From positions 248,001 through 312,000 of the forward strand of contig WBMZ01000213.1 of assembly GCA_013400975.1 (NCBI GenBank): a stretch of 64,000 bases of DNA, read 5' to 3'. Each line of letters begins with the position of its first letter. The first letter of the stretch is position 1. The stretch is from Atrichornis clamosus (lineage: Eukaryota > Chordata > Aves > Passeriformes > Menuridae). Below, piece after piece: positions 12,201 through 24,900 of this stretch. Made by a program: the position numbers and the translations under genes. The notes under the pieces were generated by a model, which saw only the letters and a program-made list of their open reading frames with translations, searched no databases and was not told the origin of the DNA.

Positions 12201-15200
12201 GGTATTACTTTTTATTTTTGAGGGTTAGACTTCCTTTTTGTGAGATTCACCTCCCTCCTTAGAGACTTCCCACACTATGAGAAGCACACAAAGACAGCTC
12301 TGACCTCTCTGCCAAACTCTGCTTCCTGCTCTTCCTCTGTCTTTCAGCAAAGGGCATTGTGGGCCAGTTGCTAACATGGAAAAAAATGGCTTGTATCAGT
12401 GGCTGATAGCTGTACTGGGAGAAGAGAGGAAACGTGACTGGGGACACTAAGAGAAAGTCTTCCCTGGACTGTCCATGTTGGCTCTGTGGATAATGCGACT
12501 GAAAATGCACCTGTGGGCCAGGTTCTTCTGCAAGTTCAGGCTACGTTTGGCAAATCCTGAGATTTCAAAAAATAGCTTGTCAGATTCACAAAACTTTGTA
12601 TCCTGTAAGTTTTGCATTTCCATAGCTAAAAACTTATTCTACTGCTAAGAATTATTGCTATTTTATTGCACAGGAATTTCAGGAAAGGAAGATGTCACAT
12701 ATATCTGGGAAGTCCTTCTTTTCTTATTCAGGATGGGATGTCTTTCTAAGCACCTTTCAATGTCTGTTTTTCCCATTTTTAACATATATAGTCTTGCAGA
12801 GATGTTTAGGCAAGAAGTGCTATGCTGGTCCAGCTGGCAGAAAGAAAAAATTCCCTGAGGAAAAATTCAGTAAGGTCATTGATTTTATCTTCCTGTTACA
12901 AGTACTGTTCAGAGCAAATCAATGCTACTCAACTTTTACCTAGCCACTTCGGCCCACTGTACATCACAGACAAACTGCAACGTGTGTCAGGCAAATACGT
13001 TACCAAGACTATGGGATTTTCCCTCTGAACGTGTTTCTCTCTCTCAGCTGGCTATAGAGAAGGGGTCAGTCACTAATATAGACTACCCAGACTTTAAAAT
13101 GCCTAAATTGGAAGAAATCAATTATATTCATGCCAGAGGCCACAAATAAATCAAAGACCATTTTATATTGACACACAACAGAAATATAGTTATGTGCCAG
13201 CCCAGTCAGGTTAACCCAATAAGACTGAAAAGAAGGGAGAGGACAATGGCATGCTACTAGTTGTGCTTGGCAAACATCTATCCGTCTTCTGGTCTTCCAG
13301 AAAAAAACTTCACAGATGTGTAGATGGAGAAAGGAAACAGGTATGTGTTGATCCTAGCTTACAGTGCCTTTAAAAAGACAAAGCTTAGGGAAGGCATGTT
13401 CACTAAAAGCCACATTCTTCCAGAGCCAGGAAGAATTCCTCCCTTCCTTTCCATTTGACCAGGGACTGGCTGGTCTGGAATTACAGATGAGACAAGTTGA
13501 GGAAAGTCACTTCAGCAGTTCAGAAACACAGAAAGGAGCTTGGGAAATGATGTTCAGTATTTTAGAACTTGCAAAGATCCCAGTGTGAGGCAGGCAGATA
13601 ACAGACCTAGCAGACTGGTAAACAGAAAACAGCAGAGGGGTAGAGGGGTCGTGGGTCCAGAGAAGCTGCTGAATGAGGTTATGTCTGATCATTTGTCCAC
13701 ATGTCTATTGACCACATGGAAAACAAAGCTGAAAAACAAGCCAGAATGGCCACACTGGTCAGTCATCCTGATGGCAGTCCTCCAACAGGTGGAGTGGATT
13801 ATGGAAGGAAGAATGATCTGTTTTGTACAAGTTATTGCTGGATAGTTCCCAGATGTGTTAATAAAGCTGCAGGCTATTCAAACAGCATCTCAGGGTCTAT
13901 TGTAGCTCTTTCTCTACCTCTACCCTAATCTTGAGAAAAAAACACTGTTAGATAAGCCAGTGACCAGCTTACTTAAGAAGTCTCACTTTTTGTGAAATAG
14001 AGTAAACTTTGTTTGGAAAAAAACATAAAATTTCCAGAAAAATCAGGAACTAATGGAATTAAGCTAATTGGCAAAAATTGAATGACAGACACTCGATACA
14101 GTTAATTTGCAAAATTCCAGTGGTTTCCAGAGCTCAGAAATCCAAAGGAAGGAATTGACCTTTTTACATAGGATCACAAATAGGAATCCAAAAATAATTT
14201 TGTACAAAATTGTGCAGGTTTACATGGGGCTGATATAATAATGTGTTTCTTTCAGGTACCAGAAAAATGACAAGATAGCTTACTGAGCTGCGGCTTTATG
14301 CCTTTCCAGGTATGGTCCCTGTCAGCTGTTTGCTTTCCCTCTGCAACTGAAATGAGACTGCTTGTCCTGGCTTTTCAGTAAGCCTATGACAATCAGAAGT
14401 CAGGAAAACTAGCTTAGTTCTTGTTTCTCCTAAGCACTGAAAAGAGACATTCAGGCACACAGAAAAATCTGCAGACATAATGAGATTAAGATATTCCTGA
14501 TGATTTTGCTAGATTTTCTAAAACACTGCTTTTGTTTGAAAACAGTGAAGTTTATAGCCCTCTTTAATGCCTTCACAATGTCAACCAACTGTGGCCAAAC
14601 AGACTGAAATAATAGCTGCATTCATTTAATAGGGTGTTAGCTTTGAAGTTTAATTATCAGGGATAGGAACTCTCTACATTCAGGAAATGCGGACTAAAGT
14701 ATGAAATCCACTTGACCGCATATTATTTCTACACCATGTCAGTGTAAGAAGGAATTTCAATTGCGTGCCTGCAGAATTGAAATCAAATCTATAGACCCTC
14801 CCTGTTGCCTCTCACAATCCCAACATCTGATCCAGTCCATACAACCTCTCACTGATTTTCTTCCAAGTCCTGACAAATTTTTCTCCTCTTTCCCCAAAGT
14901 GACCCCTGGGAAATAGGAACTTGAAGAGATTGGATTTTTCTTTCCTGCTGCTGCCTGTACCACCCTTTGGAACATCCAGCATTGCAGCTTTGGCACAGAT
15001 ATCAACAAACACCTAAAAAATCCTTAGGTTTTGGGAACCATCCCAGCTGCCTGAGAACTCTCCCAGAAGATGGAGGAACCTTTCTCTCCCGTTTTACACA
15101 TTGGGCACTCCTCTCACCTCCATGAGAGGTAACACACTCTCCTCCTAGGGCAACAAAAATTGTCACTTGCATCGCAATAATGTAAATTGGGTCGATAATC

Positions 15201-17229
15201 CAGCTGGCATCTCTGGCCCATGCAGTCTATTCATCCTGCTGCCTTTTTTTATCATGGCCTCGAAGCAGATCAGGAACTGTTGCTAGGACAGCACATAGAC
15301 TACAAAAGCCACTTGGAAATCTCTCGTGCTTCCAGGACATTGTTGGGTATTTTCAGCTATGAGTGGCCATAGCCACATTGGACACGGAGACAGTCCCCAG
15401 ACTGGCATTCAATGCCAACCTGACTGAGAAAGTTGAGAACTGTTGATTTGAATATTCCCAGGGAGGTAAGGAAAAAACAACACAAACCACATGCCTACAG
15501 CAAGGCAGATCTACTTGGGAAGACACTCTTCAGGATTTGGAGCCTCGAACATTAAGCCTAAGGGTTTATAAACAGCATCCCAAACCTTCTCTGAAAATGT
15601 CACTGCACCTCATCCAGAAACTCCAAACCTGCTGACAATCCAACCAATCTTTTCCAAATCTAGCAATGGCCTTTCCTCACAGTATCCATTCTCAGTTTGT
15701 AGGCTTAAATGTCATCTGTTTTTCTCAGAGCCTAGTTCTCAAGCAATGCTTAAAATGTTATATTTGTGACAACACAAAACAATTTCCCTTTTGTTCATCT
15801 CTAATACCTCAAAAAAAACAAAGGATTTAATTTAAACCTTTCAAAACTTAGATGTGCGCCATTAAAATTGTTCACTCCTGTGCCAATAAAATCAATTAGC
15901 ACAACTTCTCGCACAAATTGTTTGAAATCTCAAGGGGTTTTTTTTTAAAGTCATTCTATGTAGCTGAAAACACACAATTACTTTGACTCAGCTATCAATT
16001 ATATCATAGTATCTTATTGCGTTATTTTAGGACTACAATAGACAAGTATATAATAGTGATATGAAAATACAAGATCAGCAAATTCAACAGCTTCACACTG
16101 ACTCTAACCAAGAATTTTAAGGTATTAATCACAGCACTGATTGCATAAGAATATGCAATGAACTGCACATACAATGTTCATGGTAAACAGCTCTGCACCT
16201 TCTCCCCCAGTATTAAAAGGCCAGGTAGAAAAGCAAATATTTCCTGGGAAAAAAAAAAAATCTCTTCTGACAGATAAATCCCCTTAAGCTAAAAAAAAGG
16301 CAAATAAGATGCAATAATTAGGATGAGTTATCCGACATGCAAATCAGTTCCCATGGATTGCTCAGGAGCTCCTGAAGGTTATTCAAGCAGGTTTATATAG
16401 AGACAGTGGATTCTTTTAAAAAAAAATATCCTGGGAAAAAGGCACAATGGAACAAATGGGCCCTGCTCTTTCACAGAACATCTAGTTGACATGTAGCTTG
16501 CTAAAAGAGTGTAAATGATTTAAAGAAAGGCTAAGCAGAAATGTACATCAAGTGCCATTATTTTAGCACCCACTTTAATCACAGGCTGCTGTTCAGGATG
16601 GTTTGGGATGTTGGTTGTTACAGAAGAGATTTCTGTACCATTATTAGTACCTATGAACAAATGCAGTGAGCATGGGAAAAAAAAAAGACAGCAGGAGGGA
16701 GAGAGTGAGAGTGAGAAGGAAAATGTAGCAGCAGTTAAAGCATAGTTTAATAACTCCAATCTCAGTCACTTTTTTCATATGTATTGTATGTGCAAGTCCA
16801 TAGTACAGCATAATGTGTCATAATTTGGCCTCCAATTCTGACAGCACTGCTTGACTTGGGCATTAAATCATTGCCCCGAGGAATTCACATTCTGGCAATT
16901 CCTGATGGTAGGGCTGTCATCTCCTCCCACACATGACCTATCATTTTTGACATGATTGAATCAAAATTAGTCAGTACATTTAGATGTAAATTAGAGACAT
17001 CCAAGAATAATAATGAGCACAAAAATATAGCTCTGTGTAATTGACACGGCAACAGCTTAGTACAGTCTTCCACAGTGTCCTCGAAATTATTAATATCATG
17101 ATAACAGAAATACTGTATCAAAAAAGTGAGAAAACTTTTTTTTTTTTTGTTAGAGAGGCATATTTAACTAACCCTTAAATCCTAAGGAAATCTGTAAGTG
17201 TTCACTCATCCAGCACTTGAATTATCCAT
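9223..17229. other. AT-rich intergenic DNA, no gene seen
   Basis: No exon-like frame, RNA gene or recognisable transposon was found. Frames up to 101 codons (for example 13540-13845) overlap others in different phases and show no protein family. Poly-A or T runs occur near 16248-16260, 16679-16686 and 17136-17148. A perfect POU-type octamer ATGCAAAT lies at 16337-16344. The stretch 16840-17110 is listed among the observations as a possible conserved element. Confidence 0.5.
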
Positions 17230-18250
17230 GTGGTCCTAACCAGAGACAGACATAACTGGCCAGCCAAGGAGCATATGAGGGCTCTCACATCTTGCCCCAC
17301 TCGTGTCCCATCCTTCCACCTTTCCCACGCTTCCCCCTTCAGTCACTTGTCACTGCCTCCCCCGGTGCCACCAGGGGTCCCTGAAGAGGATGGCCACTCG
17401 CTCCAGGAGGTGATGCCTTCCAAAACCAGCAGGAATCTCGTTCACTTCCCAGTGCTGCCCCACAGCAACATTGTGCCCAGCAGTTTTTCCCTTACAAGCC
17501 CCTTTTTCATGTATTTGTACCACCCCAGATGGGTGACACTGTCAGGAAGGTGCCAGAAGCCACTGACATGCTGCCCCATGGGCCCAGCTCTCCCGTCACC
17601 TCCCTGGGCAGCTCTGTCCAGGCAGGACCCAGACCACCCTTGGGCTCATCACCTCTTCCCAGCCCTGGGGAGCAGTGGGGAAAATCCCCAGATAGTACAT
17701 GAGGGAGGAGGGCTGAAATTCTTGAAGAAAAACTACACCAGTCCTTCCCTGGACAAAGGGCCCTCCATGTCACCACTGCCTGAGGAAACGCGCACCCACG
17801 ATGAGTGTGAGGGGTACAAGAAATAGCCACACATTTTAGGTCAGAGAGACAGCCCCATCTCTCTAAAAAGTGGGTATTAGCACCCCTAAAGTACTCTTTT
17901 TTCAGGTGGGAAGAGGGGAAAACAGGAGAAGCTCTTAGTTTTTCTCCTGTTTCCCCACTTCCAAAGGGGTTGGGTACCCCCAGGGCAGGCAAGTGCTTGA
18001 GAAACCTTAAAACCAGAGCCACTGTACACACTGGGCTGAGGCAGACAAAAACAGGCACAAGATTTAGAAACATTTCCAAGTGGTTGCTGTTTTTCCCTAC
18101 AAAATGCCATTTAATATTTCTGATGGTGATGTTTTACCCACAAGATGTGCTAACACTGCTATCCTGGAAGAAAGGCTGCCCACCATCAGAGCTGTGGGGT
18201 GCGTCACAAGGGGAGGGTCTGATTTTGTTCCCATGTGCCCCACAGGAAAA
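17230..18250. other. GC-rich block, open on both strands, function unknown
   Basis: This block is clearly richer in C and G than the flanking DNA. Its plus strand carries a 198-codon open frame (17230-17826) and its minus strand a 190-codon one (17507-18079). Both are rich in Pro, Ser, Leu and His. Neither shows a domain, signal peptide or repeat that I recognise, and long frames on both strands are expected where stop codons are scarce because of high GC. CpG dinucleotides are few, so it does not look like a CpG-island promoter. It sits directly upstream of the transposase-like frame and could be the non-coding 5' part of the same transposon, a lncRNA exon, or an unrelated repeat. Confidence 0.4.
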
Positions 18251-18295
18251 CAAATAACTGTTTAGAACCCAAACAATTCAGTGAGCCTTTTTAAA

Positions 18296-18319
18296 ATATA
18301 TATATATATGTATATATAT
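18296..18319. repeat. (TA)n microsatellite
   Basis: An uninterrupted TA run broken by one TG ends exactly at the ATG of the transposase-like frame; the start codon is formed by the last TA unit followed by G. The apparent start is therefore probably fortuitous, and the original coding frame may have begun further upstream before the repeat expanded. Confidence 0.85.
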
Positions 18320-18956
18320 GGTGGGAGCATTTACATGTGTTAATGTGGCACTCAGTGATCTTGATAACCCAAGCCTGTACTACTACCTTGAAGCAAACCT
18401 AAAATCTCCTGGGGTCATGCCAACATCTCAATGGTTGCGTACTGAGTATCTCCCTAAAGTCTTTGATTACCATGTTGCCGGGGGAAAAAAGAAATTAGCT
18501 GGAACAATTTCTGTGTCAGTTGTCTGTGATGAAAGAGGAAGTGCCCAAGATTACTATGTCCTCGATGCACTTGCCATACCTTCACTCAACAGAGATGTTA
18601 ATATTTTGAGTAACCTGGTGAAGCAAGTGTCAAAGCTGTTTTATTGGAATATGTTTTTCTGGAAGCCAAAAATCATAAAACCATTTCTGAAGCAATATTG
18701 CAAACACTACAAAAGTTTCCCTGTGCAGAGCATATGGCCAGAAACACTGCTTAGTGAAACAAGTGCTGGTAAGAAACAAAATTTTTTAGCCCTTGCAATT
18801 CAGTTTTCAGGGCTGATTAATAACTTGTACCCTGAACACCAGAGTTTTCCAGTGCTTAGCACCTCTGAGAATGTGGCTAATGATAGCACACAATTTGTGA
18901 GACTTAAATGACACAACTTACTGGGTGAAAAAGTCTCACTGTACACATGGTTTCAC
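18318..18956 (+). pseudogene. hAT-superfamily transposase remnant, internally deleted
   Basis: An open frame of 197 codons ends with TGA at 18909-18911. Residues about 6-50 read like the start of the catalytic part of hAT transposases of the CGGBP1-like group: a 'DNPSLYYYLEANLK' segment, then 'PTSQWLRTEYLPKVFDYH'. Residues 64-82 ('ISVSVVCDERGS...YYVL') fit the strand holding the first catalytic Asp, D71, followed by E72. Residues 94-127 ('NILSNLVKQVSKLFY...PFLKQY') look like a much later part of the protein, so the central section with the second Asp seems to be deleted in frame. After the stop the same frame continues 'VSLYTWFHQL' (up to about 18968), which resembles the Trp-Phe motif expected further on, so the TGA is probably a mutation. 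No BED zinc finger or C-terminal dimerisation region is seen. Family placement is by motif memory; a domesticated gene fragment is the alternative. Confidence 0.6.
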
Positions 18957-21900
18957 CAGCTCTGTTTAAACAACAAAAATAAAATCCAGGAATATTTCTG
19001 TAAGAGAAGAAAAATACAAGTAGTTCTTATGTACTTCAGGCAGATGCTTACCACTATTTTCTTTGACAGGAGCTGAAGATAAAATGCTTGGTTTTTACCT
19101 GTTTTGGGGAGTGTCACTGGATAGTTACTGCCTTTTGAGTTTGTCATACCACCCAATATTTGCTAAAGTATCATATCTTGTATTCATAAAAAATTCAGTA
19201 ATGGTTTTGTTGCTCCTTGGGGTTGAAAATGACAGAAAAGCCAGAGAAAGTAAATCTAAACCCAGATGCATCTTCTGCCAGATTAAGCTGGATGAAATTA
19301 ATTCTGTAGGACCTATCAATTGGACTCAGAAAAGGTGGCAGCAATTAAACAAATGGAAAGATTGTGCATTAGACAAACATTCTGATTCATATTAACAAAT
19401 TTATGCTAATTTAGCAAAAATGTAGGGCATTTCAAAAATACTGTTCAGATTTGATGCAGAATGCTATTAAGAGGATTGACATTTGTGACTGCAAAATAAT
19501 GTTCTCTGGCAACAAAAGGCTTTGAAATCAACACAGAGTGTCTGGCTTTCCTTCAAGGACTGTGCCTGAAAATGGCTGTCATCTCCCACTTCCTCTTAGC
19601 AAAAACTGACTCCTTTAAAAGGCCTATCTCTTTTTTTTTTTTAATTCAAGAGATGTTGTTACTAGTAGAGATGACCATTGCAGTGGGAAGGGACCAAAGA
19701 ATAAAAATGAGTTTAAAAAAAGGAAAGAGGAGTCCCTTATACTTCCTATGGGAAACTGAAGAAATAGAGGACAAAGAAGACTGAGGAGTAAATATATAAA
19801 GTAGAAGATAGAAATAGGACTGTAATGCCTTTTTGGAGCAGCACTAATGGGCTAGATTCAAAAGTTTCAGTAGAAGGAAAAATGAATGAGTTGGCAAAGG
19901 TCCAAGTGAAGCACATTCCCTAGTTTATGGAGGATGCAGCTGAGATTTGGTGAAACTCCAGTGAACTGCCAATGGGAATGAACACGAAGAGGCAAGGCCT
20001 GCATATTAGTGTTAGCAGAGGTGGAAATCTAAATTTACCATCTACAAATTCAGGATGAGAATCTCTCACTAAAGTTGAAAATAGCCAGGACATAAACCCC
20101 TACACCTGACAACATTCTATTTTAAGTCCTTGTATTTTGGGAATGTGAATTATGTTCTCTTAACTTCTGGTAACACCGGTTCTGATAAGCTCCCCTTGCA
20201 ATCTGCACTACTACATTTAGCAATCCAAAAACTCAGGATAGGGACAGAATTAAATATTTCCAAGCAGGCACAGAAACGAAACCTTATTGTTGAAGTTACT
20301 TGAGCATGCTGCTAAATGCTACAATAAGCCCAAATCATAGACCCTCTGCATTTGCAATTGTTTGTCTGACTTTCTCAAGCATACACATCTCACGTTTGAG
20401 CCCTACCCATTCAAATGTTTTAGTATTAAATCAAGGGCAGATATTGCCATAGTAAACCTCACGTGTGCTGTGTTGTGCTTCCCCATGCAAGAAGATGGAA
20501 AATGAGAACACATGGGTGGAATTGCCCATATGAAGTATGAGAAGTTCTCTGGTAGGTGCCTGCAGAATCGGGACCCTACTCTTTAGTCATCCAGCTGGTT
20601 GTGTATAGTTTGGCAGATTAATTGCCAAAGCAACACTTACACTTTTGTATCTGACTTTTTTTCATGTCCTACTCTAATGGTACCAAGGAAACCAAATGCA
20701 AAAAACAAAGGTATTAAATATTACATTATAAGAGAGAGCATAAAGCGCCTTGATAAGGCTGACAAGCCAGCCTTGTGGGAAAAATATAACAAAAATAATT
20801 CTCTTGCAAACTTTAGCTATGTTCTTTTGAAACAAGTCTTCAAAAATTGAGGCAAATCCCACCTCAGTTTGACATGCAACAATAATAAAAGACACATATG
20901 ATATACAAAATTCCTGTCTGATAAACAGACCAGCCAAGCTACATTAAATTAGGTAATTAATACTTACTTAGTTTGTCAGACATGTTTAGGGGAACAGCTG
21001 ATTCCTGAAAGTGTCATTACGCATATAGACAATCTCCTCCGGCATTTCTTCACTTGCCCAAGAAAAGCCTGATACAGTTAAAACTATAGGGTCTCTGTAT
21101 ACAGCTGTATTTAATGATTGCCTCTACATTGTATCAATGACTGGTCTAACTAGGACAAGGTGAAAACCCGCCTCCAGCTCTGTAGTGGCACGAAAGCAGA
21201 GTGTATATTTATTATCACCCTGGTGAACAGATATTCCCAACTAAAATAATAACACATTGTTATAAATAGGGCAACTCAAAATCCACCTGAAATGAAGAAT
21301 ATCAGTATTTTACAAAAGTGCTTTGGCAAAACAAACTATTAGCCATATGAAACAAATTCTTTGGTAATAGCTATTTTAATCTCCTTTGCATATGTAGGTA
21401 ATTTTCTTGGTATTTCTACTACAGCAAACGGGAAACATTTTGAATATTCTGAAATATTTCAGTTTAATAGTCTTCATGGTATCAGGGAAAAATTCTGTTA
21501 CTACAGAGACCTGCAGAGATTATAGAAAAATGGACTTAATCCCCAGATTATGTTCTGTTTGCCTCAAGTAACCAGATGTTTTGAGTGGCAAGAAGTATTC
21601 AGCAAAAAGTATTTAACTGAAAAAAAAAACAAGTGAACAAACAAAAACCAACCAAACCCCCAAAACTTTCTACCTCTTCCCACCTTTGAAATTAACTGGA
21701 ATTTTCAGGTCTACAGAACATATTTTCTGGTTTACAGAAGGTGTCGTTGCAGGATTTATGCAACCCCCGATACTGCCTACAGAAGACTGCATTCTGGAAA
21801 GTCATTAGCAAATCAACAAACATCTAGAGGATTTCACAGAAGAGAGGAAAACTGAGAGCTTCATACTCAGTTGGCTCCTCTCATATATTCCTTAAGGTGG

Positions 21901-24900
21901 TTCATGAGGATGTTCTCACGGAACACTAACATTAATTCAGTTGTCTTATTAGCCCACTTTTTCTTCAATCTATAACAGAGAAAGAACAATTTGTTGTCAT
22001 GCTGTGTGACAGTATTTCACAGTCTCATATATATTCTTTATAAGTAAAAGTGTAAAAGTGCATTGTCTAAACGATTTTTGATAGGTAAAATGTTTGTGTA
22101 GGAACAGTAATTGGCTTTATTTGCAGCGTTCCAGATCAAAATATTTTCTTTAGGCAATATTAGGTGTTATCCAGATTTCAAAACGTCCTCTTCATTCACA
22201 CATTATCAACAAATTTAAGAGTGAGCCTCAGGAAAATATCATCCTTTAATTCCCCAGGCTAACCTGGAATACATTGTTTTAACTGCCAAATTCTCAAAAG
22301 TTTTGCCTGAGCCCTTTACACACATTGTCCATCCACATCTCTAATACCCTTATTCCTGAATGCTGCACCTGCTCTTAGACCAATGCCACAGATGTTTCTG
22401 ACCAGATGTTGAAAAAAAAATGCTCTCAATTGCCTGCAATACTGTTGGTCTTGCCTTGAATATTTTTTCTTTAATTAATTTATTTATTTACTCAGTTCAT
22501 TCCATGAGTCTTTCATCTACTAAATGGAATGGGGGAAAAATCAGCAGTTCACATGCTATACACATTTCCAGTTAGAAGATGAACTAGAGAGCTTAAACGC
22601 AAGACACTCTGAACAAACATGCATGTCTTTTTATTGTACACATAATAAATTAGAAATTACCCAAAGTTACATGTCTATGAGCATAAAAAAGAGGAACCAA
22701 AAAAGTGTGACTCTTTAAGAACAAGTTCCAATGTCCTCCATAGCAACAAATACATTTTTTTAATGAAATACAGAATTTATCATGGAGATATACCATACCT
22801 CATAAGAAAGCCACTTGCAGTGTATTGAGGTAAAGGATCACACGGCAAACAACAATAACATACTCAAGGTTTTGAATGCTCTAAAGACACAACCCCCTGT
22901 TGATCATTTTTCTTCTTTTTTCTTGCATATTTGATCATCAGTTAAATAATAGCATGAACTCTGAGACAGTCATCATTAGGCTTCAGAGTCAACAAGATAT
23001 TGAAGTGAAAGGACTGAATATAGGGCATTCTGAGCTGCTGTCTCCAGTTATTACAGAAGCTAGAGGCAACATGGCATCAATTTGCTGTCAGTCCAAGTGG
23101 GGAAGGCTATTTTTGCAATTATATGCTAGAGGCTATTTTTAATGAAGGATTAGAATTTGGAGCACAAGATGACAGCTTCCTAAAACAATAGGGCTTGTTC
23201 AGCTGCTGTGAGCCAACATCATTCATCTGCTGAGTCGTGGCCCTGATCCGTCAAAGCACTGGATCTTCAAGGAGACTATTTGCATATTTTTCAGTTTTAT
23301 TACTTGAGAATCTGGGAGCTTTTTGTCATGGGCAGAACGCCTCTCTGAAAGGCACTCTATGGACACCAGCAAAACAGCCCTGTCCCTAGCAGCTTACAGT
23401 CAAAACTTTCTTCAAGTTTAGGGTTCTGTTGGATCTGTATCTCCTAATCCTGTTCTAGTAATACAGATGTTATGAGAGAGTGGGCAAGCACAGTATTTCT
23501 CTCTTCCAAACTGTAGCAGCTAAAAAAATGGCCAGAGAGAAATATTAAAATGACAGTAGGAAATCCTTACTTGGGCTAGAATATGAGTAGGAAAATGCAG
23601 TTTATCAGCCCATAATTCTGAATCCAAGCTGGTATTTTTTGCACTTAAGAATGTACTCTGTAATATTTTATTTTAGAAAGTGCACTCTTTTCTAAGGAGT
23701 CTGCAGTTTGGCTTCAAAAACCACCAAGTTCTTTTTTATGTAATTAATTTACTCCATTTAAACATACTGCAAATTTCTTGGCTGAAAGTGACAGTCTTTT
23801 TGAAGGGGTAAACTGGAGTCTCAGCTGCCAACCCTTAAGCTTAGTGAAGTAACAGAATTTAAATGGGCTTAAATTGTCATTTTTGGAAGGGCTCTGTTTC
23901 TCTTAGTGTTTTAGCTCATCACAACACAGATTGTTGACATGCACAAAAATCTAATACAACATGGTGAGTCAAATTATTTGGCTAGTGTCACTCTGCAGAA
24001 GTCTGTCACTGTGTTAATATCCAGACTTGATAGATTTTGGAAAAATGTCATTGTATATCCAGTGTTCAAGCTCTTTCTGCTGGGAGTGTAGTGAAAGCTA
24101 TCAGACCTCTTATGTTACACAGAATACTCTAGCAGGCGCTTACCCCAAAGTTTTGTGTTAATAATTTAGCATGCAACTACAGAATATTACATAGAAATGT
24201 CTGCAGATAAATTAAAATAAATGAACTCCACTGTGAGTACAGCTCAACAAGAACCCAAACTGCCTTACAGTGGCAACAAAAAGGACAGCCCTTGTATGCT
24301 TAAACAGGGAATGCAGGAACAAGAGAGGATTTATGACAATTGGTGATGAACACAATTGGTATCCATGTTCTAAGAAGGAAATGATAAAAATGGAAAATGT
24401 GAAGAAAGCATCCCAAGAGCTAAAGAAAATGCTTTACAATGAGACATTCTAGGAGCTCACAGTATATATTTTTTTGAAGCAAGACTGAGAGGTAACATGA
24501 TTTCAGTAAGTAAGCATCGTCGCACATAGCAAATGTTGTGAAAAATTCTAGAAGAGGGAAGTATAGCAAGATCCCAAAGGCTGGGAAGCTGAAGCTTCAG
24601 CTCAGAATAAATGTACCTGGGGTTTACGTCACAGGACAGCGATTAAGTTCTGTACCACTAGATGCAGTGGTATTATTTTACATTTTTGGACCTCTTCTGT
24701 GTAAGACTGGTCACCTTTATGAAGATATTCTTTCACTGAAGTACAAATTATTTGGGTTCTACATCTGTAATTTGGGATACGTAATGGTCTGTGATAAAAC
24801 AAAAGCCTAGATGAGATGATCACTTCCTGGCCTTCAACTCTACATGTTCTGGGAAAAGAACAGATATAATTTCTACAACAATTAAAATATCTTCATTAAA

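Noticed and set aside
17230..18079. 198-codon (plus) and 190-codon (minus) frames as genes
   Set aside because: Both overlap in a GC-rich, stop-poor block, both have low-complexity Pro/Ser-rich composition, and no domain is recognisable.
19063..19395. 110-codon frame as the C-terminal half of the hAT transposase
   Set aside because: It follows the remnant closely, but I could not place any hAT C-terminal motif in it, so it was not joined to the transposase call.
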